Notes under the pieces: model-generated
Database searches by the model: none
What the model saw: the letters and a program-made list of their open reading frames with translations, nothing else
Told to the model about the DNA's origin: nothing
Assembly (NCBI GenBank): GCA_009103225.1
Contig: RHPI01000017.1
Location: 1 to 64,000 of the forward strand
Length of the DNA: 64,000 nt
Origin: Chlorokybus atmophyticus
Lineage: Eukaryota; Streptophyta; Chlorokybophyceae; Chlorokybales; Chlorokybaceae
Direction: 5' to 3'
Program-made: the position numbers and the translations under genes
In this document: positions 11,819 to 21,849 of the stretch, in pieces
How the letters are laid out: the number at the start of each line of letters is the position of its first letter
Numbering within the stretch: position 1 is the first letter of the stretch

Positions 11819-12157
11819 TGTAACGGAGTGCTACCTCTATAGAGGTTCCCCGCCCTTGTTTAGGATTAAATAAGGGTCCCAACGGGTATATACAACCAAT
11901 TAAGCCGTATTAGGGCCGTTAACCTAGTGTTAAGGCCCTAATGTAGTGTTACTTAACTGTAACACTGATATCGACATGAGACATGAGTCTCATGTCGATA
12001 TCAGCTGTATGGCGGCACTGCTAACGCAGCAGCCGCCATAGCCAGGGGATCTTCAACTTCGGCAGTTGCCCCTGGCGGCGGCGGTGTGGTCGGCGTGGCT
12101 GGTGGTGGTGTTGGGGTAGGGGATTAAAGGGAGGAGGTAGCACCCCCTCTCCTTACA
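11819..12157 (+). repeat. 5' LTR of chromovirus (339 bp)
   Basis: It starts TGTAACGGAG and ends CCTTACA, so it has TG...CA ends. It contains a TATATA box-like site near 11888, a perfect 17-bp hairpin (about 11966-12003, cores GATATCGACATGAGAC and its complement) and a second hairpin around the GGCGGC...GCCGCC sequence just after. It matches 18809-19130 closely except for a GGCGGC-rich insertion in the 3' part. Confidence 0.95.
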
Positions 12158-12158
12158 T

Positions 12159-12170
12159 TGGTATCGGAGC
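12159..12170 (+). promoter_or_regulatory. Primer-binding site, initiator tRNA-Met
   Basis: TGGTATCGGAGC lies one base after the 5' LTR. It matches the plant-type tRNA-iMet 3'-end complement TGGTATCAGAGC at 11 of 12 positions. Standard position and type for plant gypsy elements. Confidence 0.9.
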
Positions 12171-12348
12171 ACGGGCGGCAAGGGGCCTGTGGGAGGGGCG
12201 ACGGCAGGCTGCAGGGGCGGCGGCAGGCCGCAGGGGCGGCGGCAGGCGGCAGGCGGCGGCAGGCGGCAGCGACGTTAAACTAGTGGTAGTTAAAGTGTTT
12301 TATGTTTTAACTATAATAGTTAAACGCTGCTGCTGGTGCCTAGCCTAG

Positions 12349-13256
12349 CCTAGCCTAGCCTGGCTTGCCATGCCATGCATGCCATGCCTAGCCTAGCATG
12401 CCTGTCCTAGTCTAATTTGTTATTGTGTGAAGGGAGCCGGCCATTCAGGCCTATCCCTGAAGCATTGCATTGCAGCACAACACATAGTAAACATACATTG
12501 ATTGTATTATATTGTGTGTGTACCACCACGTGGATTCGTGGTGGTGTAAGGGTTTTTCTATTAATTTGGAAATTCCCTTGGGGGGGGCAGTTCGGTGGCA
12601 ACATCGACTGTCTCAGTGCCGCCATTTTGAGCGGTGAGGCCGCCAGAATTTTCTGAGCGGCCGATATCAAACTCACCATTCACAACTGGTCGATATCGGC
12701 CAGTAAGGTCGATTTGACGAGATTTTGGCAGACTGTGTGTCAATCACAGTTGTGAATTGTGCTGGGTTGTACAAAGTGAAAACTTTGAGAAATCATAACT
12801 CTGCCTAGTCTAGCCTAGCTTGCCATGCCATGCATGCCATGCCTAGCCTAGCATGCCTGTCCTAGTCTAATTTGTTATTGTGTGAAGGGAGCCGGCCATT
12901 CAGGCCTATCCCTGAAGCATTGCATTTCAGCACAACACATAGTAAACATACATTGATTGTATTATATTGTGTGTGTACCACCACGTGGATTCGTGGTGGT
13001 GTAAGGGTTTTTTTATTAATTTGGAAATTCCCTTGGGGGGGGGCAGTTCGGTGGCAACATCGACTGTCTCAGTGCCGCCATTTTGAGCGGTGAGGCCGCC
13101 AGAATTGCTTGAGCGGCCGATATCAAACTCATCATTCACAACTGCTCGATATCGGCCTGTAAGGTCGATTTGACGAGATTTGGCAGACTGTGTGTCAATC
13201 ACAGTTGTGAATTGTGCTGGGTTGTACAAAGTGAAAACTTTGAGAAATCATAACTC
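12349..13256 (+). repeat. 455-bp tandem duplication in the retroelement leader
   Basis: The untranslated leader is present twice in a row with a 455-bp period: TTGTTATTGTGTGAAGG begins at 12417 and at 12872. Each copy starts with CCTAGCC-rich simple sequence. Copies differ at only a few bases. A GGC-rich stretch (12175-12275) precedes it. The leader of such elements usually carries dimerisation and packaging signals, so two copies are unusual. Confidence 0.9.
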
Positions 13257-13650
13257 GTGAAACGTCGCGTGGATTCGCGCACGGTTTGTTGCAGAGTCAG
13301 TGTCTAGTTGAGAGGTGTGTGGAGAGCTCTTTTTGGGGTGTATACTCCACCGTAAAGCCTCAAAACTTGACGAGACAAAATCATTAGATTTTACCTGTAT
13401 TGCAGTGCACAATCTGAGTACTTGTGCACTTGCTAATGGCTGTCTTTGGGCAGATGTCTGACCAAGGAGAGGGAGGTGAGAAGTACTTTACCGTCCCTGA
13501 TTCATCGTCATCATACGAACCATCAAGTGATGACAAAGTGAGAGACTTCGACACGAGTGAGAGCTACAAGTCACTGAGAGTGACAAGGAGGAAGCTGCGC
13601 AGGATAGCGAAGCTTCTCCCAATCAATCTACTCAGAGTGGGCCAGCTACA

Positions 13651-14916
13651 ATGGACACACAGTCTGTCATTGGTGGGGCTATTGAGAAGTATGCGCGAGA
13701 GCGCAAAGCCTTGATCGATGCTCACCCACAGCTTCGTCAGGAAGTGTGGGATGCATGGGCGCAGACGGTTCGTGATGGCTATGAGACAGACTTTGCCACA
13801 CTCCCTCGTGCAAGCAAGGAGATGGTGATCCGCATGCTCGAGCATGAGCTGACGGACAACATCCCGCCACTCGTGCGAGGTGATAAAAAGGTGGCTGCTA
13901 TCATGACCGTATATGATAAGCCTCTCCCTTACCAAGGCAAGCGAATGGCGTCTGAGGCTTTGGCCAACTTGGGAGTGGAAACCTCACAGCGTTGCAAGGA
14001 CGTGTTCTGGTACTTGGGACCTAACTTGGAAGACAAGTTGACTGGCCGAGTGCAGTTGACGGCACGCCTTGATGCTATGCAGTCTGAGTTGGTGGCGCTG
14101 CGCCAACAGGTGGCGGGTGCTACTTCAGCAGCTGGTGCATCAGCGGGGCTGCCGGTTACAGCACTGAACAAGCCTGAGAAGTTCAAGCCCAACGGCAGTG
14201 TCAACATCCATGATTGGGTGGTCACTGTTGAGCACTATTTGACAGCACTGAAGCGCCCAGTTGGTGAGCACATTGCTGTTGCTGAGTTGCTCATGCCATC
14301 TGACGCTCTCGCCGAGTGGGCGAGGCAGACAGAGGATGGTGCGGCTAAGACAGTGGAGGCACTATTCAAGTTCCTTGTGGAGCGCTATGGTGGCATGGAT
14401 CCAGCTACTCAGGCTCGCAACAAGCTCAACAAGCTGCGACAGAATGGCAGAACGGCTTCAGTCTATCTGCAGGAGTTCCAAGCGTTGGTGGGCCGCGTGA
14501 ACAGTGGCCTCATGCCCATGGACAAGGCTGAGCAGTTTGAGTTGTACAAGCGCGGCTTGGATGCGCGTGTGCGCGATCAGCTGCAGTACAACACGGCAAC
14601 GGGACTTCCTTGGGTTCCTGAGGACTTGGCCCAGCTGCAGAAGCTGAGCGTGTATCTGTACAGTGATGACACGGCGGTGCAGGAAAAGGCACATGTGGCA
14701 GCTGCGGCCAAGCCGCACGGGGTGGGAGGAAAGCGTTACCCTCAGCCGAGTGCGCACACGGCAAAGAAGGCGAAGACATTCACGCCTCCGACCGGTGGCA
14801 CATCTGCTGGTGGTGCTACACCCGCTGCGGCTCGCACCTGTTACGTCTGTCACCAGCCGGGCCACATTGCGAAGAACTGCCCCGCCAAGAAGGGCAAGGC
14901 CAAGAAGGTTGAATAG
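13651..14916 (+). CDS. gag: Gag polyprotein of chromovirus
   Basis: This 421-codon frame from ATG 13651 ends in TAG at 14914-14916. It has a retrotransposon Gag capsid-like region (about residues 170-350) and one zinc knuckle of CX2CX4HX4C type near residue 392 (CYVCHQPGHIAKNC), followed by a Lys-rich tail. Gag forms the particle and binds RNA. The frame stays open upstream to a TGA at 13558-13560 without an ATG. An acidic stretch starting at ATG 13436 runs in another frame up to the same point, so the real N-terminus may lie at 13436 and be broken by a small indel. Confidence 0.9.
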   Translation: MDTQSVIGGAIEKYARERKALIDAHPQLRQEVWDAWAQTVRDGYETDFATLPRASKEMVIRMLEHELTDNIPPLVRGDKKVAAIMTVYDKPLPYQGKRMASEALANLGVETSQRCKDVFWYLGPNLEDKLTGRVQLTARLDAMQSELVALRQQVAGATSAAGASAGLPVTALNKPEKFKPNGSVNIHDWVVTVEHYLTALKRPVGEHIAVAELLMPSDALAEWARQTEDGAAKTVEALFKFLVERYGGMDPATQARNKLNKLRQNGRTASVYLQEFQALVGRVNSGLMPMDKAEQFELYKRGLDARVRDQLQYNTATGLPWVPEDLAQLQKLSVYLYSDDTAVQEKAHVAAAAKPHGVGGKRYPQPSAHTAKKAKTFTPPTGGTSAGGATPAAARTCYVCHQPGHIAKNCPAKKGKAKKVE

Positions 14917-17900
14917 GATTACGCCGTGACTGATGTAGATGCGGTTGATAGCCAGTTGCTTGAGATGCAAGCAGCAAACTGGTTTGATGATCTGTCTCAA
15001 GTGCATGTAATGACACATGCATGGCAAGCACATGACAAGTTGCCACTCTTTGATGTTGAAAAAGTGGAAGAGAATGCTTGTGTGCTTGTACATGTGGAGT
15101 TCAACATGCTTACCGATGTGTTGCATGCATTGACTGAGTTGCAGAATAAGCACAGAACCTTGAGTATGGTGGTGATGGTGCCAAAGTATCATGGCCCATG
15201 GTTAAAACATACTCGCGGAGGGTCTGTGTTGAAGCAATTCAGCAAGCGTGAAACAAGGACAGTACGGTTGTCAGCCATATTGATCAACCCTCGCATTAGT
15301 CACGGACTCTTGGCTACATTTCAAGGACGGGTGGTACCTCTGTTGTGGACATTTAGTGGCACAATGCAAGGTGTAAACAGTTCGTTCTTGATTGACACTG
15401 GTGCAACACACAACTTCGTTGAGGAACAATGGGTTGTGCGCAACAAGATAGCGTGTAAACCCTCAGCATTTTCAGCTGCCGGTGCGGGGGGTGCGTTGCC
15501 AGTGAAAGGGGAAATAAAAATAAAATTAAAGATTGGTAATTATCATGCCACTCTTACTTTCATAGTGGTATCCATCGACATATCAGGTGTTGATGTGGTA
15601 TTAGGACAGGAATGGCAGGAAAATGTCAAAATGACATTTGATACTGGCGCACGCTTGTGCACAGTACAGAAAGGTCGTAAGCGTGTAACATTGTCTGTGA
15701 AAGGGTCACATAGCTTGGACCACAAGCAGACCGACCTTGCGCTACTCACTGCACTGCAAGTGAAACGTGCGTTGCGCAAAAATACACCGGCTTTTCTGGT
15801 ACATTTGACGTCGTCGGACGACTTTGTGCCGGGAAATACAGAAGGTGTTGCAGACATCATTGAGGAGTATCAAGATGTGTTCTCAGATAAGTTGCCAGGC
15901 TTACCTCCTGATCGAGGTGTCGGACACACAATATCACTCATTCCTGATAGTGAGCCTCCGTTTCGGCCTATATATAGGCTGAGCCCCCGAGTGAGGGGGG
16001 AAATGGAAACTCAAATCAAAGAGTTATTGGAAAAGGGATTGATTGAATCGAGTTCTTCACCCTTTGGCGCGCCTATCTTGTTGTTGATGAAAAAGAATGG
16101 AAAGCTGCGCATGTGTGTGGATTACCGTGCTTTGAACAAGATCACGGTAAAGAATCGATACCCGCTGCCCCGGATTGATGATGTGTTTGATACACTGTCG
16201 GGAAATGCGTACTTTAGTACGTTGGACTTGACAAGTGGGTATCATCAAATCCGGATTCATCCTTCCGATGTTTACAAGACAGCATTCAGAACACCTTCGG
16301 GCCATTATCAATACAAAGTGTTACCTTTTGGATTGACTAATGCGCCCGCAGTGTTTCAGAAGGAAATGAATAAGATTTTTGGTGGCATACTTGGCAAGTA
16401 TGTTATGGTTTACTTGGATGACATCATTGTCTTTAGTAAAACCAAGGAAGAGCATAAGCAGCACTTGGAAGCGGTGTTCGCCTTGCTGCGTACACATCGC
16501 TTGTTTGCCAATCTTGCGAAGTGTGACTTCTGCAAGACGGAGTTGCCATTCTTGGGGCACATTGTGAGCGGTGCGGGTGTGAAACCTGACCCTCGCAAAG
16601 TGCAAGTTGTAAAGGATTGGCCTCAACCTAAGAATATCCATCAGCTGCGATCATTCTTGGGATTGGCAAACTACTTTCGCAAGTTTATGATGGGGTACTC
16701 CACAGTAGTGGTGCCTTTGACAAAACTGTTGCGAAAAGATGCTCCATTCTTATGGACANGAACAAGAAGCTGCTATGCAACAGGTGAAGCTAGCTTTGAC
16801 TTCTGCTCCAGTGTTGGCATTGCCAAACTGGGACAAGCATTTCACTGTGGTTAGCGATGCGTCCACCCTTGGGTGTGGTGCAGTACTGTTGCAAGATGGC
16901 AGACCATGTGCTTATGAGAGTAGGAAGTTCATCCCAGCAGAGGTGAATTACACTACCACCGAGCAAGAGTTGCTTGGTATAGTACATGCTCTGGAAACAT
17001 GGCGATGTTACTTGGAGGGGGTTCAGTTCACAGTGGTGACTGATCATAATCCATTGGTGTATTTCTCAACACAGCAAAACTTGTCACGAAGGCAAGCCCG
17101 CTGGAATGAGTTTCTGTCTCGGTTTACCTTTGAGTGGGTATACCGGCCAGGCAGAACCAATGTTGCTGATCCTCTGAGTCGTTGTCCATCATTGTTGGCA
17201 GCTATGCGTGCGCAATTGCTTGCGACGCGCGGTACATTGCCACCGGATGATGAGTTTGTGCAAGCTGTTGTGCAAGGGTATGCTTTTGACCCATGGTTCT
17301 CGTCAGAGGACAACGTGCAAAAGCTGAGCAAACGAGACAACTTGTATTATGTGGGCACCAGCTTGGTAATACCTGACCATGCTGGATTGCGTGCGAAATG
17401 CATAGCTGATGTACACGATCCACCGTACGCTGGGCACTTTGGCAGTCGCAAGACTGTTAAAGCAGCGCAACAGTTGTATTGGTGGCTATCGTTGCCTGTT
17501 GACGCAAAACGGTATGTGGACACGTGTGACAAATGTCAGCGTGATAAGCCGTTACGTCAGAAACCCGCTGGTTTGCTGCGACCATTGCCTATTCCTGATG
17601 GCAAATGGGAAAGTGTGAGTATGGACTTAATTACTGAGCTCCCAGAGACAGCATTAGGTCACACTGCGGTTGCAGTTTTCGTGGATCGTTTGACAAAAAT
17701 GGTCCACATTGTCCCTTGTCGCACGGAGATAGGCTCTCGTGAGTTGGCGATGGTTTTTGTCGCGTCTGTGTTCAAGTTACATGGCTTGCCCCGCAACTTT
17801 GTGTCAGATCGCGATCCGCGATTTGTGGCTCAGTTTTGGAAGTCGGTATGCAGCTTCTTACACATTCAGCAGAACATGAGCACTGCTTACCATCCACAGA

Positions 17901-18577
17901 CGGATGGTCAGACAGAACGCGCCAATCAAGTGATTGAGGAAACCATCCGGCATTATGTGAGCCCGAATCAGAGTGATTGGGATATTTATCTCCCAATGGC
18001 TGAGTTTGCGATCAATAATGCATGGCAAGAGAGTGTGCAGGAGACTCCGTTCTTCTTAAATTACGGAGTGCATCCACTGAGTCCTGCGAACATTAAGTTG
18101 CCCGCTACTGACGTGACTCGCGTACCTGCAGCGCGCGAGATGGCTTCGGCCATGCAGGATAGGTTAGCGTTGGCAAAAGACTGTCTGCGCGCAGCGCAAG
18201 ACAGACAAAAAGCCCAAGCTGATGCGCATCGTAGAGAGGCCAACTACGATGTGGGCTGTTCGGTGCTGTTAAGTACTAAAAATGTATCCATCAAGGGAGT
18301 GGGTACCCGCAAGTTTTTCCCTCGCTGGATAGGCCCTTTCAAAGTGACTGATCGGGTCGGCACTCACGCGTATCGCTTGGACTTGCCAAAGTCGATACGC
18401 ATTCACAATGTGTTTCACGCGAGTGTACTGAAACCATACCGTTCTGACGGTCGGGTTCAACCTCCTCCACCCCCCATTGCAGTGGATGGCGACGATACTT
18501 TCGAGTATGAGGTGGAAGCAATCCTCAGTCACCGTAAGCCTCGACGCGGACGCGCGCCGTCTTACTTGGTGAAATAG
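14917..18577 (+). CDS. pol: Pol polyprotein: protease, RT, RNase H, integrase
   Basis: Pol follows Gag in the same frame after one TAG; no ATG is needed if the stop is read through (GTG at 14926 is only the first start-like codon). Counting from 14926, the protease active site DTG is at residues 157-159, RT has LDLTSGYHQ near 433 and the YLDD box at 496-499. At 16759 an N causes a frame change; dropping that base restores continuity, so it is probably a consensus error. The second part holds RNase H (SDASTLGCGAVL, DHNPL, ADPLSR), the integrase zinc finger (H, H, CDKC), catalytic D, D and E in MDLITELP, VSDRDPRF and the QTDGQTERAN region, a GPY/F-type module and the start of a chromodomain. 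It ends at TAG 18575-18577. Confidence 0.93.
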
Positions 18578-18685
18578 AAAGGGTATGGTGTTGAGCACAA
18601 CACGTGGGAGCCCGAAAGGAATCTTACCAACTGCCAAGAGATTCTTCGGGGGTACTGGAGTGCTGTGTCCACACGCGGACGGTAA
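18578..18685 (+). other. Cut-off C-terminal half of the chromodomain
   Basis: The frame continues after the TAG at 18575 with KGYGVEHNTWEPERNL and an alpha-helix-like tail to a TAA at 18683-18685. This is the second half of a chromodomain whose first half ends in ...EVEAILSHRK...SYLVK. The stop sits exactly at the conserved Trp of the family motif LVKWKGY. As the chromodomain steers integration to marked chromatin, the truncated product would lack it unless the stop is read through. Confidence 0.85.
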
Positions 18686-18795
18686 AAGGGTGCTGGCAGA
18701 TATCTTTACCGCTTCGGCCCTGGTTCTCTCACTGCTTTGGTTCTCGGTAATCATGGTGGGGCTTTGCTAACCCTTCAATGAGGACATTGAAACCT

Positions 18796-18808
18796 AAGTG
18801 GGGGGGAA
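18796..18808 (+). promoter_or_regulatory. Polypurine tract of chromovirus
   Basis: AAGTGGGGGGGAA lies directly before the 3' LTR. It is the expected plus-strand primer site. Position and base content fit well. Confidence 0.85.
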
Positions 18809-19130
18809 TGTAACGGAGTGCTACCTCTATAGAGGTTCCCCGCCCTTATTTAGGATTAAATAAGGGTCCCAACGGGTATATACAGCCAATTAAGCCGTAT
18901 TAGGGCCGTTAACCTTGTGTTAAGGCCCTAATGTAGTATTACTTAACTGTAACACTGATATCGACATGAGACATGAGTCTCATGTCGATATCAGCTGTAT
19001 GGCGGCACTGCTAATGCAGCAGCCGCCATAGCCAGGGGATCTTCTGCTTCGGCAATTGGTGCATGGCGTGGCTGGTGGTGGTGTTGGGGTAGGGGATTAA
19101 AGGGAGGAGGTAGCACCCCCTCTCCTTACA
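18809..19130 (+). repeat. 3' LTR of chromovirus (322 bp)
   Basis: Near-copy of 11819-12157 with the same TGTAACGG start, hairpins and CTCCTTACA end. It lacks about 17 bp of the GGC-rich segment and differs at a handful of bases (for example in the text after CCCGCCCTT and around GTAGTRTTAC). Confidence 0.95.
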
Positions 19131-19135
19131 GCACA
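19131..19135. repeat. Target-site duplication, right (GCACA)
   Basis: Second copy of the five bases found at 11814-11818; it marks the exact end of the chromovirus insertion. Confidence 0.9.
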
Positions 19136-19684
19136 CCTGTTGACATCAGATGAGATAGCAGCAGAGCTGGAGAAGCTTGATGCAGAGAAGGAAGCAAAAG
19201 AGACAGCTAAGCAAGCCCGCAAGGAAGCAACACAGCAACGCAAACAGCAAGCAGCACAAGAAGCAGTGCAGATAGCAGAGAAGCTGACAACAAAGAAGAA
19301 GGAAACAGCCTTGAAAAAGATGCTTGCCGACCGGGAGAAGGAGAAGAGGAGTCAACAGAAGGCTGAGGCACAGGCTGAGGCACATGTTGAGGCACAGGCT
19401 GAGCAACAATTAAAGTAGGCAGAGAAAGAGCAGAGGGAACGCACAGCAAGAGAGGCAAACGAGCTGCTGAGATGAGGTATGAATGGAACCCTATGATGTG
19501 CGAGAACCAACTGGGGGACCCCTTGTGGGACTATGCGGAGGACTTCGCCCAGCGCCACCTCCGTGATGATCCTCCAACCAACAACCTCGCTAAGGAGGCG
19601 GGCTCCCGCTGGCGACAGAACCCCAAACATGCAAGACACAAGCGCAGTCCGACCCTCTTACAACCCAAGACCAGTTTAACATAG
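19131..19684 (+). pseudogene. Pogo-like transposase, 3' part of split copy
   Basis: Directly after the 3' LTR, the frame of the interrupted transposase goes on: TSDEIAAELEKLDAEKEAKE followed by a Lys/Glu/Gln-rich coiled-coil-like tail to a TAG near 19416. A further block (19472-19684) lies in another frame and holds NPMMCENQLGDPLWDYAEDF. C-terminal acidic or coiled tails are usual in pogo-type transposases. The fit across the 7.3-kb insertion is what shows the nesting. Confidence 0.75.
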
Positions 19685-19689
19685 ACCTC

Positions 19690-20485
19690 TTAACTTGCAT
19701 GCATTGTACATACAAGAAACCACACACACACACAAAAAAGCTGCGACATGATGCATGCCGCCTCAGATATGCCGTTCAGGACGCTCACCTCGCCACATGC
19801 TTGCTTGCAACTTTGCACAATGCCAGCATTTTTAATTGCAAAGCGTAGTCTTGGCGGCAAAGAATGCCTGCAGTGGAAATGCCTGCACATCACAGCCATC
19901 ACCACCATGATGCGCCTGCCCCCCCAGCGTGTTCAAGCAGCTCGCAGCCACTCCAGAATGGCTGCGGGCAGCAAAGTAATAGCCCTCAGCAAGAGCTGGC
20001 AGAGGCTGACAGCCTTTGGCAGCTGACTCGAGTCCCCAAGTTTGGGCTCGCTGACTGGTGAGCTGATACCCGTCACACCTCAACTTTGGCACGCTGTAAC
20101 TCACGTTTTAGATGGCCAAAAAATATAAAAAATATGGCTGTGTGGCATAAAAGCTAAGCTACAAATAATATATGCATGTCCGCCAAATAATCAATGACGC
20201 GCACGCCACACCCTTAAAACCCCAAAACATCCCCAACTTTAGTGAGTTTACCCCAAGGAAAGATCCGCGACCTTGGGAAAGTCGCAGGTCGGAAGGAACG
20301 AAAAGGGACCGTAAAGAACGCGAATCAAAACGGTCGCAAGAACGAGATCGAGTGGTTTGCGCGAACGAGAATTAATACGACCGGAAAGAGACGACCGTGC
20401 GCGATCGCCAGTCGAGATGGCTCGGTCGCTTGCGAGCGCAGGGCTAAGAAACAGAACCCTAAGAAGTAGCCGAGAACCTGCTACA
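19690..20485. other. No recognised gene; basic open frame at 20172-20469
   Basis: 19690-20160 shows nothing supportable. From 20172 a Lys/Arg-rich frame (two overlapping readings to 20469) lies just before a purine tract, as the C-terminal end of a retroelement Pol or Gag might, but no motif is present. Confidence 0.4.
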
Positions 20486-20570
20486 TTTTAATGGGGGAGG
20501 TGTGTTACGGCAGCCAGAGAGCTGGGCGTAATACATACTGATAGAAGTAGCCGTTATTCCTACCATGGTC
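20486..20570 (+). mobile_element. Possible 3' edge of another LTR element
   Basis: AATGGGGGAGG at 20490-20500 is a good polypurine tract and is followed by TGTGTTACGGCAG, which resembles the TGTAACGG LTR start of the chromovirus at 11819. No matching second LTR was found in the window, so this may be the truncated end of a gypsy-type element. Confidence 0.35.
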
Positions 20571-20572
20571 TT

Positions 20573-21340
20573 TTATGGCTTGGATGGCCGGACCCTTATC
20601 GTGACAGCCAGGTACACCCCAGCACTGTTACCCATAGGGATGCCTGTAACTTGTTGAAACAGCTGGTCCTGTGCTGTTTGCATGTACAGGTTGTTAATGA
20701 GAAACTGCAACACAGCATGTAGCATAGGTGTTGTAAAAACACGTGTGACACCCTCTCGTACCACAGTAGTGCCTCTCACCCAAGTATGCGTTACTACCCA
20801 TGCCTGAACATTAATGTGCAAGTGGGTTTTACATTCATGACGCAGCACACAATCAAAATCGTTGTCCATAAAGCCTTGCATGCGTTGCAGCAAGTCATTG
20901 TGTGCAAGGTTTATGTACAAGCTAATCACTACGTAGTGAAATCCAAATTTTGCAGCAATACATGCTCACGCTTCTGTTGTGGGCTGCGTGTCTGATTAAA
21001 GTGCTCATGCAATCGAGCAAAGCCCTTGAAGTCCTTGAGTATCCAGCTTTGCAACTGTTTCCCCAAAGCTTCGCTCCACAATACATCCACAACATTTGTT
21101 ATTCCCTTGTAACAACGGGCTAGCCACAAAGAAGCATCAGACAATGTTGTAGCATATGCTGCAGGAATAAAACGTGGCTTGGGGGGTTCCTTATGCAAGT
21201 GAGGCAAGCGTGCGGGTACTCTCTGTTTTACAATGGAGAAGCCTTGCTGTGTGTTGTAGGCTTCATGTAGCTGCACGATATCTTGACATGTAGCCGACGA
21301 CAGTTGGTAAGTTGTGGTTGCCAACTCCGTCCTCAAGCAG
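20573..21340 (-). pseudogene. Penelope-like reverse transcriptase remnant
   Basis: On the minus strand, the upstream block (to 20929) carries PKPRFIPAAYATTLSDASLW and ends in LDFTT. The next block, in another frame, starts ISLYINLAHNDLLQRM, the motif-A region (usually D-F-S-x-L-Y-T-N-I). It continues to LINNLYMQTAQDQLFQQVTG and IPMGNSAGVYLA, the motif-B region with its conserved Pro-Met-Gly. This order is typical of Penelope-like RTs. The frame break at about 20935, with TAG-TGA in the first frame, and the loss of motif C make it a dead fragment. No GIY-YIG domain was seen. Confidence 0.6.
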
Positions 21341-21708
21341 AAAAAGTATGCAAAAAGAGTCGAGTTGTGCTCAAGGTGTGTGTGGGTCCCTGCGTGCGTA
21401 TGAGTGCAATATGCATTGGTCAAGGTGTGACAAATCTACATTGCTGGAGAGAGGTGTAGTGTACGCATACAGCAATGACAAGTATACACATGCAATGGCT
21501 GTGCGTCGCTTTCGAGACAGACCCTTTAGGTCCAGGGTTGCGCCCCATTTTCACAGAGAAACATGGTCGTGGGTGAGGCTCGTTCTTAGCCATGCATATG
21601 TGTTTTAATTTGTTTAAATATATTGCTGGTGCTGGTGGTTTCGACTGCTCATGCTACTGACTGTGATCATTTTTATTTCCATTTTGCCGTTTCGGTAGGG
21701 TATCCTTT

Positions 21709-21827
21709 GCACTGACAGGAATTGGCAGTCAGTGCCAAGGGCAATTCCTGTAAAAGCAGACATGAATTTCTATTAGAGCAAAGTCAATTCCAACCATGCA
21801 TGCCCACATGTATGGTTGGAATTGACT
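21709..21827. repeat. Pair of hairpins in tandem
   Basis: GCACTGAC (21709-21716) pairs with 21728-21735, and the overlapping AGGAATTG (21717-21724) pairs with 21742-21749, so the two pairings exclude each other. A separate perfect 16-bp hairpin follows: arms 21782-21797 and 21812-21827, 14-base loop. No gene boundary is close enough to suggest a terminator. Confidence 0.7.
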
Positions 21828-21849
21828 CCTCTCAGAAGTTAATTCAGGA

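Larger units (their letters stand above)
11819..19130 (+). mobile_element. Ty3/gypsy chromovirus, 7.3 kb, nearly complete
   Basis: The element has 5' LTR, initiator-Met PBS, duplicated leader, gag, pol (protease, RT, RNase H, integrase), chromodomain, PPT and 3' LTR, flanked by GCACA. Gag and Pol lie in one frame, separated by a single TAG. It sits inside the pogo-like transposase in the same orientation. The LTRs differ at a few per cent of positions plus a 17-bp indel, so the insertion is fairly recent but not new. Defects: an N with a frame change at 16759, a likely frameshift in the gag N-terminus near 13558, and a TAG in the chromodomain at 18575. It belongs to the retrotransposon group common in plants, fungi and algae. 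Confidence 0.95.

Noticed and set aside
18585-18770. Possible env-like frame with a hydrophobic end after pol
   Set aside because: It overlaps the chromodomain tail in another frame, is only 61 codons long and has no signal or cleavage features.
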